A DNA stretch of 34,360 bases from an uncultured bacterium (GTDB lineage Bacteria; Myxococcota_A; UBA9042; PHBI01): assembly GCA_938040325.1 (NCBI GenBank), contig CALHXW010000348.1, positions 1 through 34,360 of the forward strand, written 5' to 3'. The notes below the pieces were generated by a model. The model did no database searches. It was not told where the DNA came from and saw only the letters and a program-made list of their open reading frames with translations. A program made the translations under genes and the position numbers. Below are positions 7,201 through 15,961 of this stretch, piece by piece. Each line of letters opens with the position of its first letter. The stretch's first letter is position 1.

Positions 7201-8232
7201 TTGAAGACACTGCTAACGACCCTGATGCTGACGTGCTTGAGCTCTGGCTCCGCGCTTTCGGCTAAGCCGCCGACCACCGGCCTGCGCCTGGAAGCCACCG
7301 CATCGTCGAAGGTGGTGATGCGCAGCGAGCCGGTGTGGATCGACGTCGTGCTTCACAACGCGGGCAGCGCGCCGATCAGCTTCACCGACGGTCGCATGTC
7401 GCGCAATCGCCACGGCCGCGTCGAGAACTACCCTGTGACCGTCGCAAGAGCCGATGGCACGGCGGTGCTCAAGCGAGACGCGGGGCCACAGATGGGCGGC
7501 CGCTCCATGCATGTGACCCTCCGACCAGGGGAGCGGCATCAGGGCCCGGCGCTGCTCTTGGCCCACTGGGTCGAACCGCTGACGCCGGGGCGCTACACGC
7601 TGACCATCTCGAGCCGCCTGCCGCTCGGCGACGGCCTGAAGGCAGGCGAGCACGTCGAGGTCACGGCGACCGTCCCCCTGACGGTGGTGGCCGACGACCC
7701 GGCGAAGCTCGGCGCTGTCATCGGTGCGCTTGGCCGCGAGATGCTGGCAGGCGAAGACAAGAGCCGCGGGTTTCGTGCCCTCTTTGAGATGCACGACGAG
7801 CGCACCATTCCGCTCTACGAGCAGCTCTTCAACCGCGTCGAGGCGACGTCGAAGATGCGCGCGATGCGTGGTCTCGCCAACTATGCCGATGACCGGGCGC
7901 TCGCGGTCTTGCGTGCAGGCGCCGTGACTCAAGCGAGCGACCTGAACCCCGCTCGCTTCGGCACCGAAGCGCTCCGCCAGAGCAGCGCCGACAGCCTTCG
8001 CCAGATGGCCGCATCGGCACTGTCGACGAGCCCTCACCCGGACGCTCTCGCCGAGTTGCTCAAGCTCGCAGACGATGAGTACAGCGCCATCCGGCTGACC
8101 GTGCTGCACCGAGTCGCGACGCTACCGGCAGCCGAACGAACGCCTTGGCTCGCACACTTTCGAGCGGACGTTAGCGCCATCGTCCGTGGCGAAGCCGAGC
8201 GGTACACGAGAGAGCTTGCCACGAGGAAGTAG
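7201..8232 (+). CDS. Secreted protein with beta-sandwich and HEAT-like repeat regions
   Basis: A 343-residue exported protein. I chose TTG at 7201 because GGAG lies about eight bases upstream and the product starts with an ordinary signal peptide (MKTLLTTLMLTCLSSGSALS); ATG at 7177 is in frame but has no ribosome site and adds an acidic stretch in front of the signal. Residues ~25-165 look like an Ig-like or DUF4959-type sandwich with the run TLRPGERHQGPALLL and a strand LTPGRYTLTIS. Residues ~180-340 are helical with paired helices resembling HEAT repeats (MRAMRGLANYADDRALAVL, DALAELLKLADDEYSAIRL). It has no catalytic motif. A scaffold role in the periplasm is the best guess. Confidence 0.78.
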   Translation: MKTLLTTLMLTCLSSGSALSAKPPTTGLRLEATASSKVVMRSEPVWIDVVLHNAGSAPISFTDGRMSRNRHGRVENYPVTVARADGTAVLKRDAGPQMGGRSMHVTLRPGERHQGPALLLAHWVEPLTPGRYTLTISSRLPLGDGLKAGEHVEVTATVPLTVVADDPAKLGAVIGALGREMLAGEDKSRGFRALFEMHDERTIPLYEQLFNRVEATSKMRAMRGLANYADDRALAVLRAGAVTQASDLNPARFGTEALRQSSADSLRQMAASALSTSPHPDALAELLKLADDEYSAIRLTVLHRVATLPAAERTPWLAHFRADVSAIVRGEAERYTRELATRK

Positions 8233-8313
8233 TCTGTCGGTCGATCGTTTGGTTGTTGAGGAGTGACGGCCACGTGGGGCACTCTGCGACGCACACTCAA
8301 CGAGGTAAGAGAG

Positions 8314-9894
8314 ATGCGTTCATTGGTGATGGCCGTGGTCGGGGTATCCGGTGGGCTCTCGGGAGCGTGTGGTGGTGATGCGAGCTTGCCGTCCACCGCC
8401 GACATCCTTGCTGACGCGCTCAGCGACGCGGCGGTGGACGCTGACGACGACACGGCCACTGACGATACGAACGTGTCCGGCAATGACTCGGCGAACGTGA
8501 CGCCGTGTAGCCCAGGCGCGGAGCTTGGTTGCGACAACGGTGGCGTGGTCCAGTGCGCCGCGGACGGGCTCTCGACGCAGACCGTGCTCTGCCCAGCCGG
8601 GCTCGCCTGCCAGGGCGGCGGCTGCCGCGCCATCGATGGAACCGTCATCGTGCTGATGGACACATCGGGATCGATGAACTGGGTGCCATCGCTGTCGACC
8701 GGTGCCAGTAGCTGCGAGGGAGACGGCTGCCCGCCATGGAACTTTCCTGTCTGCGACCACCCGAGCGCGCCACGCACGCGGTTGGGAGCTGCCAAGGTCG
8801 CGGTCGCGCGCATGGTCGACAGTGATGCCGCAGCCAACTTGCGCTTCGTGCTACAGCGCTTCCCGACGGTCCCGCGCGGGCACGAGAGCCCTAGCTGCAG
8901 CAGCGGCTACAGCACGTCGACCAGCCCTGGGCCAGGCAGTCCGAGCACCATGAGCGGCGACAGCGGCGCCCGTCAGACGACGGAAGCGGGTTGGTTTGGC
9001 CAGAACCTCCGCGAGATTGTCGTCGCTGGCCCGACCGATGTCGGTGAGCACTCGGACCTGCTGCGCTGGGTCGACTTTGTCGAGGCCGTCTCACCGAGCG
9101 CCGCCGCTTGCGAAGACGACGACGACTGCGACACCGGACTCTGCGTCGAGTCACTCTGCCAGCAGGTCGACGACCCCGAGCTACGCGCGGTGGGCGGGAC
9201 GCCGATCGGCAAGAGCCTCTTCTATGCCGGTGAGTTCTTGCGACACCGCGTGCTCGTGCAGGGAAAAGCGTGCAACGCGGACGCCGACTGTGGCTCACCC
9301 CATCACACGTGCAACGCTGGAACCTGCGACGACCCGCTGCGGCGCTGCCGACCAAACGCGATTGTTGTGCTCACCGACGGCGCCGAGAGCGACAACCGCG
9401 AGCTCGACGACTTCTTCCATCCTCGGGTGCAGGCCAAGCGCTTGCGCTACGGGCTGGGCTGCGCGAGCGACGCCGACTGCGGGCTCGATGCGAGCTGTGA
9501 CGGCGGCCAGTGCCAGCCATCGAGTCTTGCCTCGATCCAAGCCCTCGGCACGGTCTGCTCGTCGGGTGGCGCAGCCTGCGAGAGCGATGACGAGTGTCCC
9601 GATCCGTGCGCGTCGTCGAGCGACTCATGCGCGTCCAGCTGCGGGCGGCCGGACGTTGACTTCGTCGAGGGCGGTGGAAACGATCGGCTGGTGGCTGCGG
9701 ATGGGTCGCTGCTGAGCGTCCCGGTACACGTTCTCGACGCCACCGGCGACGCCGAGCGCAACGTGCTCTTGGCACGGTATGGCGGCGGGAGCCACAGCAG
9801 CGTCGGCGCTGACGATGTCGACGCGCTGGTCGCTGCCCTGACGGCGATCGTCGGCGACCTCAAGTTCTCGCGGACGTGTGCGATCGAGCAGTGA
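8314..9894 (+). CDS. Cys-rich von Willebrand A domain lipoprotein
   Basis: A 526-residue surface or periplasmic protein. The signal peptide ends at Cys19 (LSGAC, an imperfect lipobox) and is followed by an acidic Asp/Thr/Ala linker (~25-60). A VWA domain begins near residue 110 with VIVLMDTSGSM, in which D116-T-S-G-S is the metal-coordinating MIDAS motif; GGTPIG and VVLTDGAES supply the later MIDAS elements. Short Cys modules of the type C-x-D-x-DC...C are inserted in the VWA fold around residues 267-290, 321-350 and 385-450. ATG at 8314 has GAGG eight bases upstream. VWA proteins bind protein partners through Mg2+; the partner is unknown. A second VWA lipoprotein lies at 17718. Confidence 0.88.
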   Translation: MRSLVMAVVGVSGGLSGACGGDASLPSTADILADALSDAAVDADDDTATDDTNVSGNDSANVTPCSPGAELGCDNGGVVQCAADGLSTQTVLCPAGLACQGGGCRAIDGTVIVLMDTSGSMNWVPSLSTGASSCEGDGCPPWNFPVCDHPSAPRTRLGAAKVAVARMVDSDAAANLRFVLQRFPTVPRGHESPSCSSGYSTSTSPGPGSPSTMSGDSGARQTTEAGWFGQNLREIVVAGPTDVGEHSDLLRWVDFVEAVSPSAAACEDDDDCDTGLCVESLCQQVDDPELRAVGGTPIGKSLFYAGEFLRHRVLVQGKACNADADCGSPHHTCNAGTCDDPLRRCRPNAIVVLTDGAESDNRELDDFFHPRVQAKRLRYGLGCASDADCGLDASCDGGQCQPSSLASIQALGTVCSSGGAACESDDECPDPCASSSDSCASSCGRPDVDFVEGGGNDRLVAADGSLLSVPVHVLDATGDAERNVLLARYGGGSHSSVGADDVDALVAALTAIVGDLKFSRTCAIEQ

Positions 9895-10012
9895 GGCCGC
9901 AAGCCCCGGCATGCCGCAGCCTGGGGGACGTCGCGTCGTAAAAGCCAACGGCTGCGCTACCTTTGAGAAAGACCGCCGAGCTGGTAGGTTCGGACGGTCC
10001 ACAGGGGGATCT

Positions 10013-11239
10013 ATGTTGTATCGATCAGCGCTCATGCTCACCGCAGTGACTCTCGCGACAGCCGGCTGCGACCCGTTCACGCCCGTGATCGAGCTACCTG
10101 GCGGCAGCGGCGACGACATCACCGTCCCGGCGACCACGATCGATGTGGATGTGCCGGCCGGAGGGCTGTGGCTGGCAGGAACGACCGAAGAGGTCACTTG
10201 GGATCCATCTCTAGCCGGTGACCAAGTTGAACTCTACGTGGTCGACGCCACCGGCAACCCGGCGTTCAGCACGGGGCCTATCGACAACGACGGCACCCAC
10301 GCTTGGACCTCACCACTCGACGCCGGTCTCGGCAACGACATGACGCTGTGGGTCGTCGACGTGGCGGAGCCGACGCTCGGTGGCGTGTCCGAGCCCTTTA
10401 CCCACGGCAGCATCGTTGGATTTCTTTGGAACGGCAGCGAAGAAGAGATGGTGCGCGTGTCGCCGGAGACTGGCGAGACCGTCCTTCACGGCATCGTCGG
10501 CGACCTCGCGTGGTGGTCGCCCATGGCACGCCAAGTGGTCGTCGAGCCAGACGGCGACCGGTTGTACGTCCCAGGCACGACCATCGATCAGAGCGATCAC
10601 GTCTGGGTCATGGACAAGTGGACGGGTGAGCTCATCGACGAGCTACCGGGCGCGGATCTCGCTGGAGCGGAGATGACATCTGACGGCACGGTCATCGCGT
10701 GTCGCTGGAACGGGACCGCCGAAGAGGTCTTCACCTATGACCCGGCAACGCAGACGTCGACCGTCATCGGTCAGGTCGGTGACCTCCAGACATGGAGCTC
10801 GCAGACCGCGATCAACCGCGAGCTCGGCCACTACATCGTCGTCGGCTACGACTCGAGCAACGCCCCGATCGTATGGACCGTCGACGCCACCAGCGGCGAG
10901 CTGTTGAGCAGCGCGGCGCTAGCAGACTCGCACATCCACGCGCTGACCGAAGGCCCAGACGCAAGCTTGCTCTATGTGCGCTGGACCGGCTCCTCGGAGG
11001 TCCTTGAGAGCCTCGATCCAAGCACCGGCGTCGCGACCACGCTTGGGACCGTGGGTGACCTCATGTGGATCCACAACGGTGGCGCCGTCGTCTACAACCC
11101 AGCCTCTCAGCAAGCCTACGTCTGGGGCGCCAACGCTCAAGACGAGGCCCGGCTGTGGGTGATGGACCTCGCGACCGGTGACGTCGTCGCTGACGTGCCG
11201 CAGGCCCACATCCTAAGCGAACTTCACCTCGTACACTGA
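10013..11239 (+). CDS. Lipoprotein with repeated propeller-like blades
   Basis: A 408-residue exported protein with a lipobox-like TAGC at Cys19 and an acidic start to the mature chain. Residues ~40-125 look like a small beta-sandwich (GLWLAGTTEEVTW opening). Then a unit of ~92 residues repeats, centred on W139-N-G-S, W232-N-G-T and W324-T-G-S, each followed by an acidic EE or SE pair, a DP/SP-x-TG turn and VGDL-x-W. Together the repeats suggest a beta-propeller, probably a binding protein. ATG at 10013 has a GGGGG stretch five bases upstream. Its stop is 22 bases from the convergent stop of the next gene. Confidence 0.82.
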   Translation: MLYRSALMLTAVTLATAGCDPFTPVIELPGGSGDDITVPATTIDVDVPAGGLWLAGTTEEVTWDPSLAGDQVELYVVDATGNPAFSTGPIDNDGTHAWTSPLDAGLGNDMTLWVVDVAEPTLGGVSEPFTHGSIVGFLWNGSEEEMVRVSPETGETVLHGIVGDLAWWSPMARQVVVEPDGDRLYVPGTTIDQSDHVWVMDKWTGELIDELPGADLAGAEMTSDGTVIACRWNGTAEEVFTYDPATQTSTVIGQVGDLQTWSSQTAINRELGHYIVVGYDSSNAPIVWTVDATSGELLSSAALADSHIHALTEGPDASLLYVRWTGSSEVLESLDPSTGVATTLGTVGDLMWIHNGGAVVYNPASQQAYVWGANAQDEARLWVMDLATGDVVADVPQAHILSELHLVH

Positions 11240-11261
11240 GCGGCGCGCGACGCCCGTCGAC

Positions 11262-12803
11262 TCAACGGCAGGCCGCCGCCTGCTTGAGCGAAAAGGTCCG
11301 GGTCTTGCCCTTGCAGTCGGCGTATCTGACCGTCTCGCCGTCGAGGGTCAGCGATGCCGTGTCTTCCCTGGCGGCGCCGTCGCAGCTGGTTCCGACCACC
11401 ACCTCGCCGGTCGAGCGGTCGACGATGGCCGCCTCGTAGACGAAGCCAAGGTCGTGGCACGCGCCTTCCCAGCGCTCTTGGGCAAAGCCGCGCTGCGAGA
11501 CGAAAGCGTAGCGATCGCTGAGCAGCTTCGCTTCAAGGTCGGGTCCCCAGCCGCACCATGCGCCTGACCAGCCCTCAAAGAAGCCCCTCAGCACGCTGAA
11601 CTCGCCACTTTGGAGGCCAACGACTACGTGATGGGCCTCGAACTCGTGCTCGACGACCATCACCGAGCGGTCGTCGCTGCAGAGACTGGACTCGCACGCC
11701 TCGGTGGCCGTCATGCCCAGCAACTCACTCACGGACGCGGTGCGCTTGGGCGTGTAGAACTTGTCGACGCCGCGGCAGTACGCAGGCTTGCCCCGAAGCT
11801 CGACCATGGCGTTCGCCTCTTTCAGCTTCGCGGCGACGGCCTCGTTCGGGCGCTGGTCCAGCGAGCTCTGAAACGACTCGGCGGCGGCCTGCCACGAGCC
11901 CAGCGCACGCTTCGGCGGCAGGCGCTTGGCCTTCGCGCGGTGGGCAAGGCCGATGTTGTAGTCGACGGCGGCGCGGTAAGCGTCACCCTCCCCGAGGGCT
12001 TGGGCGCGCCCAAACGCCCGCAGCGCGCTGTCGGCGTCGCCAGGCTTGTCGCGCTTGAGCAGCGCATAGCCGTAGCCCGACAGCGCCTTGGCATTGAGCC
12101 CGTCGATGCTCTGAGCGTTGTGGAAGTCGCTGATGGCTTGATCGAAGGCACCGGCCTTGGTCGCCTTGCGCCCTCGGTTGACCCAGTGCATCGACGCCTT
12201 GCGCTTGGAGAGCCCCAGCGGCGTCGCGCAGCGCTTGAGGTCGGCCATCGGTGCCCGAACCACCCCGTCGCCACGGACGACGAGTGCATCGCCCCTCAGC
12301 TCAAGCTTGGGCCCATCAGGCCCGACGCTACGCCCCATGAACTCAGAGTGCATCGCGAGGATCTTCCCGCTGCGCTCTTCGATGATGACGTGTTCCCAGT
12401 AGAAGAACTCCGGTAGGCACTCACCGTCGGCTGTGCGGCGGGCGTCATCGGTCATCACCCGGACAACCGTGGGGTTGTGGCCGATCACCGACACGTCCGG
12501 CGCTCCGCACGAGACGCTCCCGGTGGGCAGGAGGCCAGGCAGGTGCCAGTAGCCGCCGGTGGGGCGCTTGACGATCGCATCGATGGTCTTGTCAGTGGCA
12601 AACGCCCACGCGCTCTTGGCCCCGTCGAGCTTGGCGACGTCAACACCGGCCGCGCCGGCCGCGGCATCGAGGGTGCCGTGCTTCTGCGCCACCTGCGCAG
12701 GGAAGCTCAGCCCGTCGTAGTCGCAGCTAGGGCCTGCGACGGCGGGATCGGCGGTCAGGGCTGTCAGTCCGACGAGCGGAAGGAGGGCGAACACGGTGCG
12801 CAT
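11262..12803 (-). CDS. Secreted TPR protein, function unknown
   Basis: A 513-residue protein with a Sec signal peptide (MRTVFALLPLVGLTALTADP, cleavage near AVA-GP at ~25). The N-terminal third (~25-200) has scattered Cys residues and the stretch FFYWEHVIIEER. The middle (~210-340) holds TPR-like helix pairs with typical spacing (AGAFDQAISDFHNAQSIDGL, AKALSGYGYALLKR, AAVDYNIGLAHRAKAK). The C-terminus (~350-513) is Cys-containing with many strands and no known motif. ATG at 12803 has GGAG eight bases upstream. It is divergent from the M3 peptidase across 267 bases that probably contain both promoters. TPRs suggest protein-protein contact in the periplasm. Confidence 0.8.
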   Translation of the reverse strand: MRTVFALLPLVGLTALTADPAVAGPSCDYDGLSFPAQVAQKHGTLDAAAGAAGVDVAKLDGAKSAWAFATDKTIDAIVKRPTGGYWHLPGLLPTGSVSCGAPDVSVIGHNPTVVRVMTDDARRTADGECLPEFFYWEHVIIEERSGKILAMHSEFMGRSVGPDGPKLELRGDALVVRGDGVVRAPMADLKRCATPLGLSKRKASMHWVNRGRKATKAGAFDQAISDFHNAQSIDGLNAKALSGYGYALLKRDKPGDADSALRAFGRAQALGEGDAYRAAVDYNIGLAHRAKAKRLPPKRALGSWQAAAESFQSSLDQRPNEAVAAKLKEANAMVELRGKPAYCRGVDKFYTPKRTASVSELLGMTATEACESSLCSDDRSVMVVEHEFEAHHVVVGLQSGEFSVLRGFFEGWSGAWCGWGPDLEAKLLSDRYAFVSQRGFAQERWEGACHDLGFVYEAAIVDRSTGEVVVGTSCDGAAREDTASLTLDGETVRYADCKGKTRTFSLKQAAACR

Positions 12804-13070
12804 GGTGAGACTCCAGTCGGTGCGACGAACCGCCGCTTCTTGGACAGCGACAGCGACGTGTCGTCCAACCATGCCACAAGTGAGTTGCCGCCGTACCCTA
12901 CACCGGTCTTACGCATGTCCCGCAGACCGCGTGTTGGTGGCCGCCCCGAACACATTCGCTAACGCGGGCGACGTTGACCATGACGTGGCCTGGCCCGACG
13001 TCAATGAGTGACCGCCGCATTAGGCCCGCACATGGTATACGGGCGCCTCCCCTGTGCAGAGGACCTCGCT

Positions 13071-14735
13071 ATGGCCGCCAACCTTACGCCCGAGACCATC
13101 GACCAATCCCTCGACACGCTTGTGACCCGCGCACGCGCCGGCAGCGACGACTGGCCAGCGCTCTACCGTGAGTTCGATGCCGTCGAAGCCTCGGTCTTCG
13201 GCGAAGGTGGGCGCCGACAGTACCGGTGGACCCAAGACACCCGCGACAAAGAGGCCGAAGCCAAGGTCACCGACTACCGCGAGCACTTGCTGCCCGTCTT
13301 CGAGAGCGGTGCGGCGAGCTTTGTGGGTGCCATGCTGCAGGCGCACGACCTCACGGCGATTGACGAGGCGTTTGGTCCCCAGCTCTTGCGTTTGCTACGC
13401 ACTGAGGTCGCCCGCCTGGAACCTCGCAACAAGGCCCTGCGACTCCAAGAGCGCCAGCTCGCCAACGACTACACCAAGCACATTGCGGCTGGCGCCGTCA
13501 CGGTCGGCGGTGAAGAGCTGACGCTGTCACAGGCGAAGGCGAAGGCGTCCTCGGAAGACCCTACGCTCCGAAAGGAGGCCTGGCTGGCGTGGCGCGGCTG
13601 GTTCCTCGAGCACCACAACGCCCTCGCCGAGATCTTCGACGGACTGGTGCGCACCCGACAGGCGATGGCGGCCACGCTCGATGACGACAACTACCTGCCG
13701 CTGGGCTACGCGGGCATGGGCCGAACCGACTACGGGCCCGAGCAGTCCGCAGCGTTCCGCGACGCGGTCGAAGCCTATGCCGTGCCGGTGCTGCGTAAGC
13801 TGCGTCAGGGACAAGCGGCCGCGCTTGGGACGCCGACGCTGGCGCCCTGGGACGTGGGCTACCACCCGAAGCTCTCTCTCAACGCTGGCGTCGCGTTGCC
13901 GATCGAGGACCAGCTCGACAAGGCCGATCAGCTCTTCTCGCGCCTTTCGCCGAAGCTCGCGGCGCACTTTCGCAACCTGCGCGACGCTGGCCGCATCGAC
14001 CTCGAGAACCGTCCAGGTAAAGCGGCGGGGGCCTACTGCACGGCCTTTCACGACGAGAACGTCGTGGCGGTCTTTTGCAACTCGGTCGGCGACGAGAGCG
14101 ACATCCGCACGCTAACCCACGAGATGGGCCACGCGTTCCAGTGCCTCGAGAGCCTGTGGGTCTCGCCGACGAAGCTACGGTGGCCCACGATGGACGCCGC
14201 CGAGCTGCACTCCATGGGCATGGAGTACCTAAGCCTCGACCTCATGGACGCGTTCTTCTCGCCCGAAGACGCCGAGGTGTTTGGCCGGGCCCGCTGGCGC
14301 CGCGGTGTCGAGCTCCTCTGCTACGTCGCCTGCGTCGACGCCTTCCAGCACTGGGTCTACACCCACCCCGAGTCGTCGGCCGACGAGCGCGACGCGGCTT
14401 GGGCGCGGTTTGCCGACCAATACGACGCTGGTGTCGACTGGGGCGGCGAAGCGGCGAGCTTCCGCTCGACCCGCTGGTATGCACAGCTGCACATCTTTCA
14501 GTACCCGTTCTACTACATCGACTACGCCCTCGCCGAGCTGGGCGCCATGCAGCTCGCCGTCAACGCCACCGTCGACCGGGCGAAGGCGCTTGAGACCTAC
14601 CTGGACCTCTGCCGCCTCGGCGGTACAGGCAGCATGCTCGAGCTGGTCGACAAGGCCGGCCTCAGCTCGCCGTTTGAGCCAGCAACGCTCAAGCGGCTGA
14701 TGGCGCATGCGTCCGAGGTGCTTGCGGAGGCGTAG
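13071..14735 (+). CDS. M3 family oligoendopeptidase (zinc metallopeptidase)
   Basis: A 554-residue cytoplasmic peptidase expected to hydrolyse short peptides. The zinc site is intact: HEMGH at 350-354 (in LTHEMGHAFQ) and a downstream Glu378 in AELHSMGMEY at the spacing typical of the M3 family. The family-typical C-terminal FQYPFYYIDYALAELGAMQL is also present. Length fits the PepF / oligoendopeptidase F branch. I chose ATG at 13071 because GAGGA lies about eight bases upstream; the open frame extends to 13008 with no ribosome site. No signal peptide is seen. A hairpin-like inverted repeat follows at 14785-14818. Confidence 0.93.
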   Translation: MAANLTPETIDQSLDTLVTRARAGSDDWPALYREFDAVEASVFGEGGRRQYRWTQDTRDKEAEAKVTDYREHLLPVFESGAASFVGAMLQAHDLTAIDEAFGPQLLRLLRTEVARLEPRNKALRLQERQLANDYTKHIAAGAVTVGGEELTLSQAKAKASSEDPTLRKEAWLAWRGWFLEHHNALAEIFDGLVRTRQAMAATLDDDNYLPLGYAGMGRTDYGPEQSAAFRDAVEAYAVPVLRKLRQGQAAALGTPTLAPWDVGYHPKLSLNAGVALPIEDQLDKADQLFSRLSPKLAAHFRNLRDAGRIDLENRPGKAAGAYCTAFHDENVVAVFCNSVGDESDIRTLTHEMGHAFQCLESLWVSPTKLRWPTMDAAELHSMGMEYLSLDLMDAFFSPEDAEVFGRARWRRGVELLCYVACVDAFQHWVYTHPESSADERDAAWARFADQYDAGVDWGGEAASFRSTRWYAQLHIFQYPFYYIDYALAELGAMQLAVNATVDRAKALETYLDLCRLGGTGSMLELVDKAGLSSPFEPATLKRLMAHASEVLAEA

Positions 14736-14784
14736 GCCCGGGCGTTGCTCGCGTCTTGTGAGCTCAGGTGAACGTCTTGGTGCG

Positions 14785-14818
14785 TCTTGGGTCGTGACGC
14801 TGAGATCGTCCCAAGACA
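14785..14818. repeat. Inverted repeat downstream of the M3 peptidase
   Basis: GTCTTGGG (14785-14792) and CCCAAGAC (14811-14818) pair perfectly over an 18-base loop that itself contains ACG/CGT. It has no T-run on either side. It could be a weak terminator for the peptidase gene or an operator for the next gene. Confidence 0.3.
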
Positions 14819-14939
14819 CCCGAGATGTTGGCGCCCAGAGGGATGAGACAGGACACGCGACCCGCGGACTCCGAGCTGCGGAGACGGCGCCTGGCCTTGG
14901 TGCTGACGCGCCGACAAGCGTCATGTATAGAAGCTGGCG

Positions 14940-15437
14940 ATGACCCAAGACCCCCAAGTCAAGACCCCAGCACAGCTTCGCGAGCTGCTGCTCGACGCGT
15001 TCCCGCCGCGCCCGCTGCCCGCTGGTTTTCGGCGCTTCAGTGACGAGTGGTGGGGAGCCGGATCTGCTGCAACGTTTGCTGCCGGTTTCGTTGGCAAGAG
15101 CTGGGACGAGCTCGCGCCCGACTTCCTCGCGGCGCATCCGAACTCGCTGCAAGACCTCGATGACCCAGCTTTTGGCGAGACGCTGCCCGCCTACCTCTGC
15201 TACCTGCTCGAGCGCGAGCCACACAGCGAGATGCTCGCGTCGGTGGCGTCCACGATGACCCGGACCGGCGACCAGAGCGCGCGTTGGGCGTTTGAAGCGA
15301 TCTACGACCAGCTCGAGGCCGACCAGCGTGCCGCACTCAAGCAGGTCGTTCGAGCCATGGCGACGACCGCGCCAATGCAGGACCTGATGACGGCCGCGTA
15401 CGACAGCTACTGGCACGAGCTGCCCGACGCCGGCTAG
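14940..15437 (+). CDS. Unrecognised cytoplasmic protein
   Basis: A 165-residue soluble protein without signal peptide or membrane segment. It contains PPRPLPAGFRRFSDEWWGAG near residues 22-41, several helices rich in Leu/Ala, and no Cys-rich or catalytic motif I can name. The ATG at 14940 follows TATAGAAGCTGGCG, which gives at best a weak ribosome site, so the start is less certain than elsewhere. The stop TAG is directly followed, in the same frame, by the CotH fragment at 15438, and that junction falls inside a CTAG. The C-terminus may therefore have been set by the rearrangement that broke the CotH gene. Confidence 0.65.
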   Translation: MTQDPQVKTPAQLRELLLDAFPPRPLPAGFRRFSDEWWGAGSAATFAAGFVGKSWDELAPDFLAAHPNSLQDLDDPAFGETLPAYLCYLLEREPHSEMLASVASTMTRTGDQSARWAFEAIYDQLEADQRAALKQVVRAMATTAPMQDLMTAAYDSYWHELPDAG

Positions 15438-15923
15438 GACGGCCTGACCAAGATCAACCTCCACCCCAACCAAACCGCGAGCTCGTCGCTTCGCGAGTAC
15501 CTCGGCTACGGCGCGATTGCCGAGTTCGGGGTGCCAGCGCCACGCGTGTCGTTCGTGCGCGTCTCGATCAACAACGAAGACCTTGGCCGCTACAGCTTCG
15601 TCGAGCACATCAAGGGCAAGTTCGTGCGCTGCCACTTCGAGCTCATCGCTGCGCGCGTCGACGCCCAGCTCGCCGACATCAGCGGCATCGACGTCTGCCC
15701 GGAAAGCAACGACGATCCATGCATCGTCGGCACGTGTGGAGACGCGTTTGAGGCTTGCGACACCGACGAGGCCTGCTCGTGCTGGTCGTTGTGCATTGAC
15801 GGCGACACCGAGGCCGAGTGCCAAGCGGCGTGCGGCCAAGCGTCCGCGCCCGCCGCCTACGACGCCCTGACTGCCTGCATAGCGTCCGAGTGCGCCGACG
15901 CCTGCGACTCACACGCGAGGTAA
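15438..15923 (+). pseudogene. CotH-like protein remnant with Cys-rich tail
   Basis: An open frame of 161 codons with no credible start; the first in-frame GTG is at 15531 and has no ribosome site. It begins right after the TAG of the preceding gene with DGLTKINLHPNQ and continues SLREYLGYGAIAEFGVPAPR, then FVRVSINNEDLGRYSFVEHI. These are the central motifs of CotH-family proteins, which act as protein kinases on spore-coat or surface proteins. The N-terminal part of CotH and probably most of the region after KGKFV are missing. The tail (~95-161) has about eleven Cys in a C-x3-C pattern resembling Cys modules at the ends of Myxococcota surface proteins. It is best read as a gene left by a deletion. 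Confidence 0.7.
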
Positions 15924-15961
15924 CGGACGTTTCCGACGTCGCGATGCAGAGCCGCCGACCG

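Noticed and set aside
7213..8109. 298-codon minus-strand frame
   Set aside because: Antisense to a secreted protein with a signal peptide and ribosome site.
14229..15839. 536-codon minus-strand frame opposite the M3 peptidase and following genes
   Set aside because: It spans several plus-strand coding regions with clear family motifs and has none itself.
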